Assembly (NCBI GenBank): GCA_007751255.1
Contig: CP036296.1
Location: forward strand, 6,820,001-6,884,000
DNA length: 64,000 bases
Direction of reading: 5' to 3'
From: Engelhardtia mirabilis
GTDB taxonomy: Bacteria > Planctomycetota > UBA1135 > GCA-002686595
The translations under genes were made by a program, and so were the position numbers. The notes beneath the pieces are model-generated. The model worked only from the letters and a program-made list of their open reading frames with translations. It had not been told where the DNA came from and did no database searches. Shown piece after piece: positions 45,593 through 56,653 of this stretch; within the stretch, counting starts at the first letter, position 1; the number at the start of each line of letters is the position of its first letter.

Positions 45593-47287
45593 TCATTCTT
45601 CCACGGCACTGGCAGGGTGCAACTTGGGGTCGGCTTCGAACAATCGGAGCAGGCGCGATTTCCAGCCCGTCGGGAGCTGCTCGAGATCGGACGGGCGGGC
45701 CTCGAAACCGTCCTCCAGAGCCCCCAAGACCTGCTTGGCGTCACTGGATCCGCGCAGCGCGGCCAGCCAGAGCAGGGCCTTGCTGCCAACCGGGTCGTCT
45801 CGATCCAGGGCCCCGCCGGCCAAGGAGACCAACTCGTCGGGATCCGGCGCGACCCCATCGCGCTCAAGGCCCGCGGCCCGACCGGCCAAGGCGCGGAGCT
45901 CCGGGCGTTCCCCTCCTGCGGCAGCGGCGAGTTTCGCGGCGGCTGAGTAGTGACCCAGACGCAGCTCGGCCACGGCCCGCTGGGCAGGCAGCTCACCCCA
46001 CTGGACCGCGACCCAGAGAGTTGCGATCAACGCGAGCAGGCAGGCCACCAGACCCGAGAACCGCCGCATTCCGCGCCGCAGACGCAGCCCGACCCGCGGG
46101 TCAGCCGCGGCCGCGCGCATGAACAGGATGCGGTGGGCGACGCTGAAGTGCCGCCAACCGTGGCGCCAGCGGCTCGGACCGCCCGAGATCTCGTCCAGAG
46201 CGCGCACCATGTCGGCGGGATCGCCGAGCAACTCGAGGGCGAAGAGGTCGGCCTCGAGCTCGGCCCGCCGGGAGAGGTAGCCGAAGCTGACGAACCAAGT
46301 CGCAGCTGCCGCAAGGGTGACCAGGGTGGCGTCCGCCTCGGCGATGGCCGGGACGCGGGTCAGAGCCAGGTCCAGGCCCAGGAAGACGAGCAGGGTCCAG
46401 GCGGCGAAGATCAACACATGGCGTCGCGCGGAGTGGCCCATCTCGTGACCGAAGACGGCGCGCAGCTCGCGCGGCCCGAGCTGGGCCAGCAGGCCGTCGG
46501 TCATCAGCACCACCCGCTGGCCCGGGGTGAAGCCCACGATCGCGGCGTTGGCCACGCTGCCGCCGGTGCGCCACACCAGGAGCTCCCCACAGCGAAAGCG
46601 CGCCCGTCGCGCGAGGTCCGTGAACATCTCGCGCAGGGGGCCCTCCGGCAGGGGCGTGGTATCCCAGACCCGCCGCAGCAGGCTCGGCAGGCCAACGCCG
46701 AAGAGCACGAGCACCGCGGCCACGAACGCGCTGCCGAGCAGGGCGACTTCCTCCAGGTGCACGCGCAGGGGTGCGTAGAGACCGATCGCTGTGCTCAGGG
46801 TCACGTAGGCCAAGAGCGGCGCCACCGAGGCGCCGAGCATTCGCAACTGGAAGGCGCGGTGGGATCGGCGACGGGGTCCGCGCGGCTCGTTGAGTCGAGC
46901 GCGGGCGTCGATTGCGGCGACCTGCAAGAGGACGAACGGCGCGAGCAGCAGCAAGAATCCCGGTCCGGGCCAGCCGAGGACCGAGGCGCCCTCGCCGCCG
47001 ACAGCGCGGGCGAAGGCCCCCCAACCGGCCAGGACCACGACGCCGTAGGTCGCTACTCCGGCGGCCCCGAGGGCAGCCCCGACAACCCGGGCCGCATGGA
47101 AACGCCCGCGGATGGCGAGCAGGCGGGTCGCCAGGCCCAGGAGGTGCGGTACGGGTAGCACCAGCACCAGGGCCACCAGGGCGTCGGGCAGGGTCCGGGT
47201 CCAGGGGTCGATGGCGCCGTGAGGCCCGGCGAACTCGACCGCGGCGGCGAGTCCGAGGGCGGCCAAGAGGTGCAAGAGGAAGGTCAC
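45593..47287 (-). CDS. M48-family membrane metalloprotease
   Basis: The 564-residue product has at least six membrane segments and the M48 zinc site GHEMGHSARRH (His281, Glu282, His285) with the third ligand in RRAELEADLFAL. This is the CAAX-protease/HtpX-like fold used in membrane protein quality control. The last ~150 residues after the membrane part (KLAAAAGGERPELRAL and on) are a soluble helical domain not found in HtpX. GTG at 47287 was chosen since the first membrane segment begins right there. Confidence 0.85.
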   Translation of the reverse strand: MTFLLHLLAALGLAAAVEFAGPHGAIDPWTRTLPDALVALVLVLPVPHLLGLATRLLAIRGRFHAARVVGAALGAAGVATYGVVVLAGWGAFARAVGGEGASVLGWPGPGFLLLLAPFVLLQVAAIDARARLNEPRGPRRRSHRAFQLRMLGASVAPLLAYVTLSTAIGLYAPLRVHLEEVALLGSAFVAAVLVLFGVGLPSLLRRVWDTTPLPEGPLREMFTDLARRARFRCGELLVWRTGGSVANAAIVGFTPGQRVVLMTDGLLAQLGPRELRAVFGHEMGHSARRHVLIFAAWTLLVFLGLDLALTRVPAIAEADATLVTLAAAATWFVSFGYLSRRAELEADLFALELLGDPADMVRALDEISGGPSRWRHGWRHFSVAHRILFMRAAAADPRVGLRLRRGMRRFSGLVACLLALIATLWVAVQWGELPAQRAVAELRLGHYSAAAKLAAAAGGERPELRALAGRAAGLERDGVAPDPDELVSLAGGALDRDDPVGSKALLWLAALRGSSDAKQVLGALEDGFEARPSDLEQLPTGWKSRLLRLFEADPKLHPASAVEE

Positions 47288-47688
47288 GTGCGCTGTCTCG
47301 GGGACCTGGGCCCGACCTCTCCCTTTAGGCCGCGCAGCCACGGCGTGCTGCCGGGGAAGGCGTGAGTTCCGTCCAGCGGACTCGGCCGCGACGGGGCCGA
47401 TCGGCAGCTCGCAGGACCGATGGGCGGCGCTACGCCGGGAACCTCAGGGTCGATGGTCGGGTCGGTGGCCATGGCTTCGGGCGCAGGAGCCTATTCCAAG
47501 CGCCGGACGAGCGCGCCCCGTCCCGGGGCTCGACCGCAGGGTCGCGTCGCTAGAATGCGGAGTCGGTGATCCGCTGACCGGTCACCGAGAGCCACGGCTC
47601 CCCTTCCAGCCACGAATCCGCGGTCCGGGTCCCGACCCACCGCCACAAGCCCCGGCGACCACTAGCCGGACGACGGAGAAACACGACC
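47288..47688. other. Divergent intergenic region
   Basis: About 400 bases separate the M48 protease and cystathionine beta-synthase starts. The short open frames here are Arg/Pro-rich and unsupported. No repeat, hairpin or recognised operator was seen. It should hold the promoters for both genes. GGAG at 47675-47678 is the ribosome site of the downstream gene. Confidence 0.5.
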
Positions 47689-49071
<1,383 letters not shown>

Positions 49072-49097
49072 TGCCGGCGTGTGGCTCGGGCCTGCGA

Positions 49098-50573
49098 TCA
49101 GGCGGCGCTGACCGCCGCCTGGTCGCGGGGCCCACGCAGGGCGTCGCGCAGGGACAACCAGCCGATCCAGCCGAAGCCCGCGAGGAACAGCAGTAGGAAG
49201 GGCAGGGCGCCCCAGCGGCCCAGGCGCAGGGCGTCGACCGTGGCCACGGCGATCCACAAGGCCAAGAGAAGCTCGAGGCCGGGCAGCTCGGCCAAGCGGC
49301 CGCTGTAGGCGCGCCGCGCGCCATCGCCGCGCTTGGGGGTGCGCACGAAGACGCCAGCCGCGCGCTGGAAGAGACCGCGCGCCACGGCCTCGGTCTGGGA
49401 GATGGCCATGCCGACCCCGGCGGCGATGCCCACCGGCACGTCGGTCCAGCGGTTGCGTCGGCTGCGGCCCAGGGCTGCCTGACTGGCACCGTAGAAGAGG
49501 ACCACGGACCCGGTGCAGACCAAGAAGCCCAGTCCGTGCAGAAGGTGGCCGAAGGACCCCCGCAGTTGGATCGCGACCGGCATCGAGATCGCCAGCAGCA
49601 GCACCAACGGGTAGCCGACGTTGCCGGCCAGGTGGGCGATGGCCTCGACCTTGACGCGCAGTGGCTGGGGCGAGCGCAGAATCGACGGTCCGAGCTTGCG
49701 CAGGACCTGGGCGCTGCCCCGCGCCCAACGGCGCTGCTGGCCCTTGAAGGCGGCCACGTCGGCGGGGAGCTCCGCCGGCGCGACCACGTCGGGACGGTAG
49801 ACGAAGCGCCAGCCCGCCAACTGGGCCCGGTAGGACAGGTCCAGGTCCTCGGTCAGGGTGTCGTGCTGCCAACCGCCGGCGTCGTCGATCGCGGTGCGGC
49901 GCCAGATCCCGGCGGTCCCGTTGAAGTTGAAGAACAGGCCGGCCGCGGCGCGAGCCGTGTGCTCGATCACGAAGTGACCGTCGAGCAGAGTGGCCTGGGC
50001 GCGGGTCAGTGGACTGTCGTCGCGGTTGAGGTGGCCCCAGCGGGCTTGGACCATGCCCACCCCGGGGGCTCGGAACTCGCCCACGAGTCGGCGTAAAAAG
50101 TCGGGCGGGGGAACGAAGTCGGCGTCGAAGACCGCGATCAGCTCGCCCTTGGCCCTGCGCATCCCGGCATCGAGCGCGCCGGCCTTGAAGCCGGTGCGAT
50201 CGCTGCGGAACAGGTGGATGGCGTCCAGGCCCCGCGCCCTGAGCACGGCGACGGCCTGGGCCGCGAGGTCGCGGGTCTCGTCGAGCGAGTCGTCGAGCAC
50301 CTGGATCTCGAGTCGATCGGCCGGGTAGTCGAGCGCTCCAGCGGCGTGGATCAGCCGCTCGACGACCGTGCGCTCGTTGAAGATCGGGAGCTGGACGGTG
50401 ACCTGCGGAAGGTCGCCGGGGTCCCCATGGGCTGCGGCGGGAGGCGGGCCACCGCTCAAGTTTCCGAACCAGACCGAGCCCCGGAACCCACGCCACAGCG
50501 CGAGGCGATGCAGGCCCCACAGGGCCAGCAGTCCGACACAGGCGCTGTAGACGACGACCAGAACGGAGTCCAT
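49098..50573 (-). CDS. Family 2 glycosyltransferase, cellulose synthase-like
   Basis: This 491-residue membrane protein has a processive GT-A fold: PQVTVQLPIFNE, the DxD-like VFDADFVPPPDF, TEDLDLSYRAQLAGW (catalytic ED) and the QQRRWARG motif typical of cellulose, hyaluronan and ceramide glycosyltransferases. One membrane segment precedes and at least four follow the catalytic domain. The sugar donor and acceptor are not known. It is followed in the minus direction by no gene on the same strand. It starts about 30 bases after the alpha/beta-hydrolase stop. Confidence 0.9.
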   Translation of the reverse strand: MDSVLVVVYSACVGLLALWGLHRLALWRGFRGSVWFGNLSGGPPPAAAHGDPGDLPQVTVQLPIFNERTVVERLIHAAGALDYPADRLEIQVLDDSLDETRDLAAQAVAVLRARGLDAIHLFRSDRTGFKAGALDAGMRRAKGELIAVFDADFVPPPDFLRRLVGEFRAPGVGMVQARWGHLNRDDSPLTRAQATLLDGHFVIEHTARAAAGLFFNFNGTAGIWRRTAIDDAGGWQHDTLTEDLDLSYRAQLAGWRFVYRPDVVAPAELPADVAAFKGQQRRWARGSAQVLRKLGPSILRSPQPLRVKVEAIAHLAGNVGYPLVLLLAISMPVAIQLRGSFGHLLHGLGFLVCTGSVVLFYGASQAALGRSRRNRWTDVPVGIAAGVGMAISQTEAVARGLFQRAAGVFVRTPKRGDGARRAYSGRLAELPGLELLLALWIAVATVDALRLGRWGALPFLLLFLAGFGWIGWLSLRDALRGPRDQAAVSAA

Positions 50574-50604
50574 GGGGGGTGGCGGACGCAGGGACGCGGC
50601 CAGC

Positions 50605-51474
50605 CTACAGGTAACGTGCGAAGTGCTCGGCCGTGACGGCCAAGGCCTGCGCGAGGGGCGGACGAGACTCCGTCAGGGGGTGGCGCGCGCCGAAGTTGTG
50701 GCCGACGCCATCGATCACGACCAGTTCCGCTCGACCGGCCGGGTAGACCTCGAGCAGTTCGCGTGCCTCCTCGGGTTTGACGCTGCGGTCTCGCGCGCCG
50801 TGGACGAGGAGCACGGGCAGGTCGAGTGCCGCGGCCGCGGCCTCCACGTCGAGGCTCGCCGGGCGGGGGGAGAACTCGTCCAGGAGGTCGCGCTCGAGGC
50901 GCATTCGGCGGCCGTCGGCCAGGGTGACCCACAGAAATCCCTCCCGGTGCCACTCCTCGAGGCGCTCCAGGTCGTAGCGGCCGACGCTGGCGACCGAGGC
51001 CCAGGTGCAGAGGGCTCGATAGGGCTCGTGGCCTGCGGCCCGAAGGCGGGCGGCGTGCAGCACGCACATGGCGGCGCCGCGACTGTGGCCCCAGATGCCG
51101 GCGCGGTTCGCGTCGAGGGGGCCCAGGTGACCTTCGGCGGCGGCGCCGGCCACGGCGGCCAGGTCCTCGAGCTCCTGCTCGTAGGTGTTGTGGGCGAATC
51201 CGGCGGGGTCGGTGAATTCGTCCAGCTCGGGACCGATGCCCCCGCCGCTCATGTTGAAGGTGACGACGGCCAGGCCGCGGGCGACGAGCGCTTCGGCCAG
51301 GGCCGGGAGGAAGGCCCAGTCCATGAAGGCCAGGTAGCCGTGGGTCAGGACGACGAATGGCGCGGCGACCTCCGAGCGATCGGGACGCAGAACTCGGCCG
51401 CGCACGACGCGACGCAGAACGGGGGTGCCCGGCCGCGGGGACAGCTCGAGTTCGAAGGGCTGGGTTTCGGTCAC
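50605..51474 (-). CDS. Alpha/beta hydrolase
   Basis: The 289-residue product has the oxyanion strand VVLTHGYLAFMDW, the nucleophile elbow GHSRG (Ser131), and late acid and His positions (VHGARDRSVKPEEA and GVGHNFGARHPL). There is no signal peptide. GTG start at 51474. It lies between a lipid-type acyltransferase and a glycosyltransferase on the same strand, so a role in envelope lipid or glycan processing is possible, but the substrate is unknown. Confidence 0.88.
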   Translation of the reverse strand: MTETQPFELELSPRPGTPVLRRVVRGRVLRPDRSEVAAPFVVLTHGYLAFMDWAFLPALAEALVARGLAVVTFNMSGGGIGPELDEFTDPAGFAHNTYEQELEDLAAVAGAAAEGHLGPLDANRAGIWGHSRGAAMCVLHAARLRAAGHEPYRALCTWASVASVGRYDLERLEEWHREGFLWVTLADGRRMRLERDLLDEFSPRPASLDVEAAAAALDLPVLLVHGARDRSVKPEEARELLEVYPAGRAELVVIDGVGHNFGARHPLTESRPPLAQALAVTAEHFARYL

Positions 51475-51493
51475 AGTCGGTCGGGGACGGCGC

Positions 51494-52246
51494 TCACCAG
51501 TCCTGCTCGGCCCCGATCAGCTCGCAGCCTCGGACCTCGGCTGCGATCAAGCGTTTGCGAAGCTCGGCGGTGGCGGCCTCCAGGCCAGCCTCGCCGCTGC
51601 CGCGCTCGACAACAACGGGCTCACCATAGACGACGGCCACCCGCGAGAAGGGCTTCGCGATGGTGAACGCGTCCCAGGAGCGAAGGTGCCAGGCGCGATC
51701 GGCGACGATTCCGATCGGGACAATCGGGAAGCCGGTGGCGCGGGCCAGCCAAGCCAGGCCCGGATTCGTCGAGTGCTGGGGCCCGCGGGGGCCATCGGGG
51801 GTCACCACGACCCGTTGGCCGCCCTTCACGACGTTCAACATTTCGCGCAGGGCGCGGGCTCCGCTGCGCCCGCTCGAGCCGCGGATGATGCGGTAGCCGA
51901 AGCGCTCCAGGGCCAGCTTGGCCAGGCTGCCGTCGTCGCTCGGTGAGACCAGGACGGAGTAGAGGCGACCGGGGTGGCTCGGCATGCCCAGCAACATGCG
52001 GCCGTGCCAGACAGCGACGAGGAAGCCGACGTCGGTGCTCTCGGGCATGTTGGCCCGTCCGACGAACTCGAGGCGCCAGGTGCGCGCGAGCAGGCGAAAG
52101 AGGGTCGGCCCTACGGTCGAAATCAGAGCCGCGCCGATGCGCCTGCGAAGGCGCTTGTAGCGCTTCTTCGCAGAACTACGAGTCGGCGCGCCGTCAGGAC
52201 CCTCGTCCCGCGGCACGCCGTCGGCCTCGGCCGCATCCCCAGACAC
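51494..52246 (-). CDS. DUF374-type lysophospholipid acyltransferase
   Basis: The 250-residue protein has the DUF374 pattern: VAVWHGRMLLGMP, then SPSDDGSLAKLALERFGYRI, RGSSGRSG and VVTPDGPRGPQHS, with FPIVPIGIVADRAW. These are related to LpxL-type acyltransferases of lipid A. The likely job is acyl transfer to an envelope lipid. GTG at 52246 lies just after the stop of the upstream gene (nine bases), which supports co-transcription. An Arg/Lys-rich patch before residue 35 may bind the membrane. Confidence 0.85.
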   Translation of the reverse strand: MSGDAAEADGVPRDEGPDGAPTRSSAKKRYKRLRRRIGAALISTVGPTLFRLLARTWRLEFVGRANMPESTDVGFLVAVWHGRMLLGMPSHPGRLYSVLVSPSDDGSLAKLALERFGYRIIRGSSGRSGARALREMLNVVKGGQRVVVTPDGPRGPQHSTNPGLAWLARATGFPIVPIGIVADRAWHLRSWDAFTIAKPFSRVAVVYGEPVVVERGSGEAGLEAATAELRKRLIAAEVRGCELIGAEQDW

Positions 52247-52254
52247 GGCGCCGG

Positions 52255-54762
52255 TCAGCGCTCGTTCACGGCCACGTCGTCGCCGCGGCCGCCCTCGTCG
52301 ACGCCGTTGGCGCCGAAGGACCACAGGGTGTAGCCCGACCCTCCCTCGGCCGCCGCGTAGGCGAATTCACGTCCCCAACCGTCGGTCGGGACCGGATTGC
52401 CGTCGAGGGCTCCACGCGGAAAGTTGTCGGAGGGGACGAGCAGGTCGGCCAGGGAGGCGGGGTAGGTGCCGCCGTGCTCGAGTCGGTAGATCTCGAGTCC
52501 GGTGCGGAGCTCGACCACGGCCAAGTCGGTGTTCCCGGACTCGAGTGCAACAGCCTCGACTTCCCAGGAAGACTCCCAGGCTTGCTCCTCGTAGTCGGAG
52601 GGCATCGGAACCGGAACGGCCTGTTGCGCCAGGAGGCCGGCCGCGGCCGCGCCACCTTCGAGGAGCAGCCAAAACTCCGGGCCCACGGCCTTGTGGGTCG
52701 TGGTCAGTTCGCCGTCCTCCGTGGGCACCACCGTGCGGACCATCGGCGGCAGGTAGGTGGTGAAGATGCTGCCCGGCGGCAGGGTCTCGGGGTCGAAGGG
52801 CAGCTGGTCGACGAAGCCCCCGGCGAGGGAGGCCAGGGCGCGTCCGGCGTCGTAGGCGGCGCCGACGATCCCAGCCCAGTCGACGTAGGTGAATGAAGTC
52901 GTACCCGCGGGCAGGGGCACTCGGGTGAGGTCACCGACTTCATTGTCTTCGAGCTCGCCGTCGGCCAAGCGGCGCAGCTCCTTCTTCACGTGTACGCCGC
53001 TGAGCCCCAGCACCAGTCGGTTGCCGACGATGCCCGCCGAGGGCTCGACAAAACTGAACTCGCGGATGTCCATGCGCGCGAGGGGCATCTTGCGATAGGG
53101 CTTGAGGGTCGCGCCGAGTTCGCCGCCGCTGACCTGGGCCATGCCGCTGAAGAGGCGGTCGATCCCCGCCGCTGCCCGATCGGCGTCGTGCAGGTCCAGG
53201 TAGCCCATCAGCTTGGGCGCGCCGATGCCGCGGACCGGATCCATCGCCACCGTCAGGTGAGTGCCCAGGTGAGGGAGCAGGTCCGCGCGCGGGTCGGTGC
53301 CGAGGGCTGCGACGAGCTCGCTCTCGAGTTCTGGGCGAGCCGTCCCACTCGCGGCGGCAGCCATCTCCAACAGCCCGTCGTAGGCGGCAGAGAGGTTGAT
53401 GTCGGCGGCCCACACCATGGCGGCGTCGGCGCCCACCTCGGCGAACCGCGAGCGCTCGATCGTGCCGCCGGGCATGATCGCGCAGGGCGCGCCTTCGCCG
53501 TGGTGATAGGTCTGGGTGACGAAACCGTCGGCAGCCAGGGTGGTCCGAGAGATCGAAGGCCGGTCGTCAAACTCGAAACCCCGCAGAATGCCCGCGAGCG
53601 GCGCGAATTGTGCGAGCTCGGGGTTCTCGCGCGCGAACACCTCGAGTGCGCCCGAATCGAGGATCTGCTTGGCCGCGTCCATGGCCAGGGTCCACTGGGA
53701 TACCCGCGTGAAGGTGCTCGAGATGGGAGTCCCACTCGCGGCCGGGAGCCCTTCCATGGTCCGGCGATAGTCCGGGTCGGAGGCCAGGGAAGGTTGGGAG
53801 AGGCTCGCGGCGAAGTGCTCCAGACCATTCTGGAAGCCACCGAGAACGATGGTCGTGCCGTTCTGGACCAGGAACAGATTCAGCTTGACGCCATCTTCGA
53901 CCATCGAGACGGCCAGGGCTTTCGCGTCGACACCACCCAGGGTCACGTCCCGCACGAAGAAACCCTGGGCCTCGCCTGCAGCGCCGCCGGCTTCCGAGAT
54001 GACCATGTCCATGATCTGGCGCGGGGTGACTTCCGAGTCGAACTCGATGACGACCTGCAGGCCGATCTCGGCCAGGTAGCCGTCCATCAGGCCCTCGGAC
54101 ATCACCACGTCGGCACCGTGGCCCGCCAAGGGCCGCTCGATGTCAGCCGCCGTTCCCGCCCCGCCGCGCGCGCCATCGGAACCCAGCGAGCAGAGCACCG
54201 GCCCGATGTCCTCGATCAGCTCGAGGGCATAGGCCCGGCCCCACGGGTCCACGGCGAGGCCGGGATCATCGACGGTCGCGCGGGCGATGTCCGGCTGGGC
54301 GCCAGTCGCCGCGAATGCCAGGTCGCGTTCGACGGAACTCGCGAGCTGTTCTAGTTCGAGGCTCGCGAGCATGTGACGCATGCCGTCGACCAAGGCCTCG
54401 ACGGCGCCGTCCCCTACGGTGGCAGAGATCGAAGCGGATCGAGCGTCGGCGAGCATCTCGTCGACCCCCATGGCGATCGCTGCGGGGGGAAGCTGCGCGA
54501 GCAGCATCTGGAACCCGACGGCGGGGTCGACCTGGCTCGGGTCGATCTCGATCCCGATGGCCTGCTCCACGAATTCGAGCAGTGACTCGTCGCGCAGCAT
54601 GCGAGTCATCGGGGCATCGCCGTAAGCCTGACCGACCGCGGCGAAGTCGAGGATCTGCCCGAAGTACGTCGCGTCAGCCGGGTGAAGGGTCGCGTGGTCG
54701 CGGGGCGGTTCGGTCGCCTGGCTGGAAGCGATCAGGGCGAGGCAGAGGAGCGTCGGGGTCAT
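52255..54762 (-). CDS. Large secreted protein with two GspG-like C-terminal motifs
   Basis: The 835-residue protein has a signal peptide (MTPTLLCLALIASSQA). Two short stretches, VDPWGRAYALELIEDIG...SLGSDGARGG (about 175-205) and TDGWGREFAYAAAEGGSGYT...SFGANGVDEGG (about 790-825), copy the end of type II secretion major pseudopilins (DPWG.pY ... S.G.DG..GG), where they form a calcium-binding loop. The rest, mainly a mixed alpha/beta domain, has no recognised family. It is not a pilin itself because the N-terminal prepilin helix is absent. ATG at 54762. Confidence 0.7.
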   Translation of the reverse strand: MTPTLLCLALIASSQATEPPRDHATLHPADATYFGQILDFAAVGQAYGDAPMTRMLRDESLLEFVEQAIGIEIDPSQVDPAVGFQMLLAQLPPAAIAMGVDEMLADARSASISATVGDGAVEALVDGMRHMLASLELEQLASSVERDLAFAATGAQPDIARATVDDPGLAVDPWGRAYALELIEDIGPVLCSLGSDGARGGAGTAADIERPLAGHGADVVMSEGLMDGYLAEIGLQVVIEFDSEVTPRQIMDMVISEAGGAAGEAQGFFVRDVTLGGVDAKALAVSMVEDGVKLNLFLVQNGTTIVLGGFQNGLEHFAASLSQPSLASDPDYRRTMEGLPAASGTPISSTFTRVSQWTLAMDAAKQILDSGALEVFARENPELAQFAPLAGILRGFEFDDRPSISRTTLAADGFVTQTYHHGEGAPCAIMPGGTIERSRFAEVGADAAMVWAADINLSAAYDGLLEMAAAASGTARPELESELVAALGTDPRADLLPHLGTHLTVAMDPVRGIGAPKLMGYLDLHDADRAAAGIDRLFSGMAQVSGGELGATLKPYRKMPLARMDIREFSFVEPSAGIVGNRLVLGLSGVHVKKELRRLADGELEDNEVGDLTRVPLPAGTTSFTYVDWAGIVGAAYDAGRALASLAGGFVDQLPFDPETLPPGSIFTTYLPPMVRTVVPTEDGELTTTHKAVGPEFWLLLEGGAAAAGLLAQQAVPVPMPSDYEEQAWESSWEVEAVALESGNTDLAVVELRTGLEIYRLEHGGTYPASLADLLVPSDNFPRGALDGNPVPTDGWGREFAYAAAEGGSGYTLWSFGANGVDEGGRGDDVAVNER

Positions 54763-54922
54763 CGGATCTGACGGAAAGCGGTTGTCGTCGTCGCGTTGGC
54801 CGGGGCGACCGGCCATAGGGACTACGGCTGGACGTGGCCGCCGTTTCCGATGGCCGGGGTCGGACGCCGATGGATCGACGGTTGTGGGGGCGCCGCTTCG
54901 ACGAAGTTTTGGGAGTCGAGGC

Positions 54923-56407
54923 TCAGCCGCCGAGCTTCTGGGCGAAGTTGCGGAAGGCCGCGTCCTCGGAGACCAGGGCCTTGAACAGGTCCGTGGTGCT
55001 GGAGTCGAGGTCCTCTCCGGCTGCTAGAGCGGCGCGCCAGGCCTTGTGGGCCTCGGAGACCGCGGGGCTCTCGCCGCTCATGATGAAGGAGACCAGCAGA
55101 CCGGCTTCGTTGATCAGCTTGCCGCCACCGGAGGGGTCGTCGGCGCGGATGTTGAAGTCGAGGATGCGCTCGAGTGGATCCAATCCGCCCTTCCGCATGA
55201 TGTTCTGCACGGACCACTTGGAGGCCCAGTGGGGGTCGCCGCCGACAGCGACGGCGGTGTCGACGAAATAGCGCTCGACCCAGGCGGCCGCGCCGTAGCG
55301 CAGGACCATGGGAACGCTCTTTTCGTCGTAGAAGGAGTCGAGGTCTCGTTCGAGGGTGCGGGGGTTCTTCAGAACGCGCGCGACGAAGTCAGGGCTCGGA
55401 TCGATGCCCTCGGCGAATGCGAGTCCTGCGGCGTGGCGGACGTAGTGGCGCCCGAACGCGGCAGTGGCGTCCGTCGCCGGGTCCCAGTAGCCGACTCCTG
55501 CGCCGACGAAGCCGACGTCCTCCAGGTAGAGGGCATCGGCGAAGTAAGCCCCGTGGATCGACGACCAGCCGAGCAGTTCGGTGGCCGGCCGCACGTTTTC
55601 GACGCCGGCTGCGAACTCGTTGTATTGGTCCGTGGAGCGCAGTACGACGACGCGCGGCGGCGCGGCGGGTTGGGTGCCGTAGAAGCGCTTAAGGTCGGAG
55701 AAGGTGCGGTCAACCTCCCGCTGGACCTTTTCGGCGACCTCGCGGTCACAGGTGGTCCAGAGCTCGAAGTTGTCGCCGGGAATGCGCCACCAGCTGAGCA
55801 GCTCCGCGTGGCGCTTGTTGGCTTCCTCGGTCGTCAACCACTCGTCGCCGACCTTCCACAGGCCGGCGCGCATCTTGTCCATCTCGTCGGGCGCGACCCA
55901 GGTGTAGTCCTGCTGGACCCACCCCTCCTCTGCTCGCTTGAGGTCTTCGGGGGAGACCCATTTGCCCCGACCATCCTGCACCAGACCGCGCTCGAGGAAG
56001 GGCACGTGGGCCGGGTCGACCCATTGGTCCTTGAACTTGACCCAGCCCTTGGCCTTGGCTTCCTTGGCTTCGGCCTTCTCGCGGGCGGAGTCCGCCTTCG
56101 CTTGGCTGTCGTACCACTTGCCGTCGTACTTGACGTGACCGAGCAAGCCGCGGGCGCGGGCGTTGTCCTCGTCGAGTTTGATCAGTGCGCGCAGGACCTT
56201 GCGTCCCTCACGTTCGAGCCCGAAGGTCCCGGTCCACTCGTAGAGGCTCCAGAGGGCGTCCTCGTCACCCAATGCGGCTTCGTAGCGACGCTCGAAGACC
56301 TCGACGGGGTCATCGTCCTGCGCGCTGAATGCCGCAGGCGAGTGGATCGAGACGCCGGGCGCCTCCAGGACGTTGGGGAGCAGCGCGCTCAGGAGGAGAT
56401 CGAGCAT
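54923..56407 (-). CDS. Secreted protein with tandem Trp repeats
   Basis: The 494-residue product has an N-terminal hydrophobic stretch that may be a signal peptide. Residues 95-195 carry five related units with Trp at 98, 129, 150, 170 and 190 (GKWYDS, DQWVDP, GKWVSP, YTWVAP, DEWLTT), each followed by an acidic helix, about 20 residues apart. The C-terminal half (about 205-494) has helical features like the peptidase MA-like protein encoded at 42911-45475, but no HExxH. Function unknown. An ATG at 56479 is a possible longer start. Confidence 0.65.
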   Translation of the reverse strand: MLDLLLSALLPNVLEAPGVSIHSPAAFSAQDDDPVEVFERRYEAALGDEDALWSLYEWTGTFGLEREGRKVLRALIKLDEDNARARGLLGHVKYDGKWYDSQAKADSAREKAEAKEAKAKGWVKFKDQWVDPAHVPFLERGLVQDGRGKWVSPEDLKRAEEGWVQQDYTWVAPDEMDKMRAGLWKVGDEWLTTEEANKRHAELLSWWRIPGDNFELWTTCDREVAEKVQREVDRTFSDLKRFYGTQPAAPPRVVVLRSTDQYNEFAAGVENVRPATELLGWSSIHGAYFADALYLEDVGFVGAGVGYWDPATDATAAFGRHYVRHAAGLAFAEGIDPSPDFVARVLKNPRTLERDLDSFYDEKSVPMVLRYGAAAWVERYFVDTAVAVGGDPHWASKWSVQNIMRKGGLDPLERILDFNIRADDPSGGGKLINEAGLLVSFIMSGESPAVSEAHKAWRAALAAGEDLDSSTTDLFKALVSEDAAFRNFAQKLGG

Positions 56408-56653
56408 CGTGTTCTTGCTGGAGGGGGAGCTCGGCGGGAGAAGGCGAGGCAGCGAGCCCAGCATGATACCGAGGCCCATTCGGGTGGTCTTGTGGCCCTT
56501 GACTGGGTGCCGTTAGACTCCCCCGCCCCTATCTGTCGGGCCGAGCGTCATCTCGGGCCAGATGGGCGGGATTCGCTCTTCTGTAGGGCGAAGACCCAAG
56601 CACAGCAGCACCGCGGCCACCGGGCTTACACGCCCCTTACACAGAAGACCCCG

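Noticed and set aside
55046-56653. Long upstream extension of the cyclophilin frame
   Set aside because: The extension is antisense to the Trp-repeat gene; the membrane anchor and cyclophilin features begin only after 56654.
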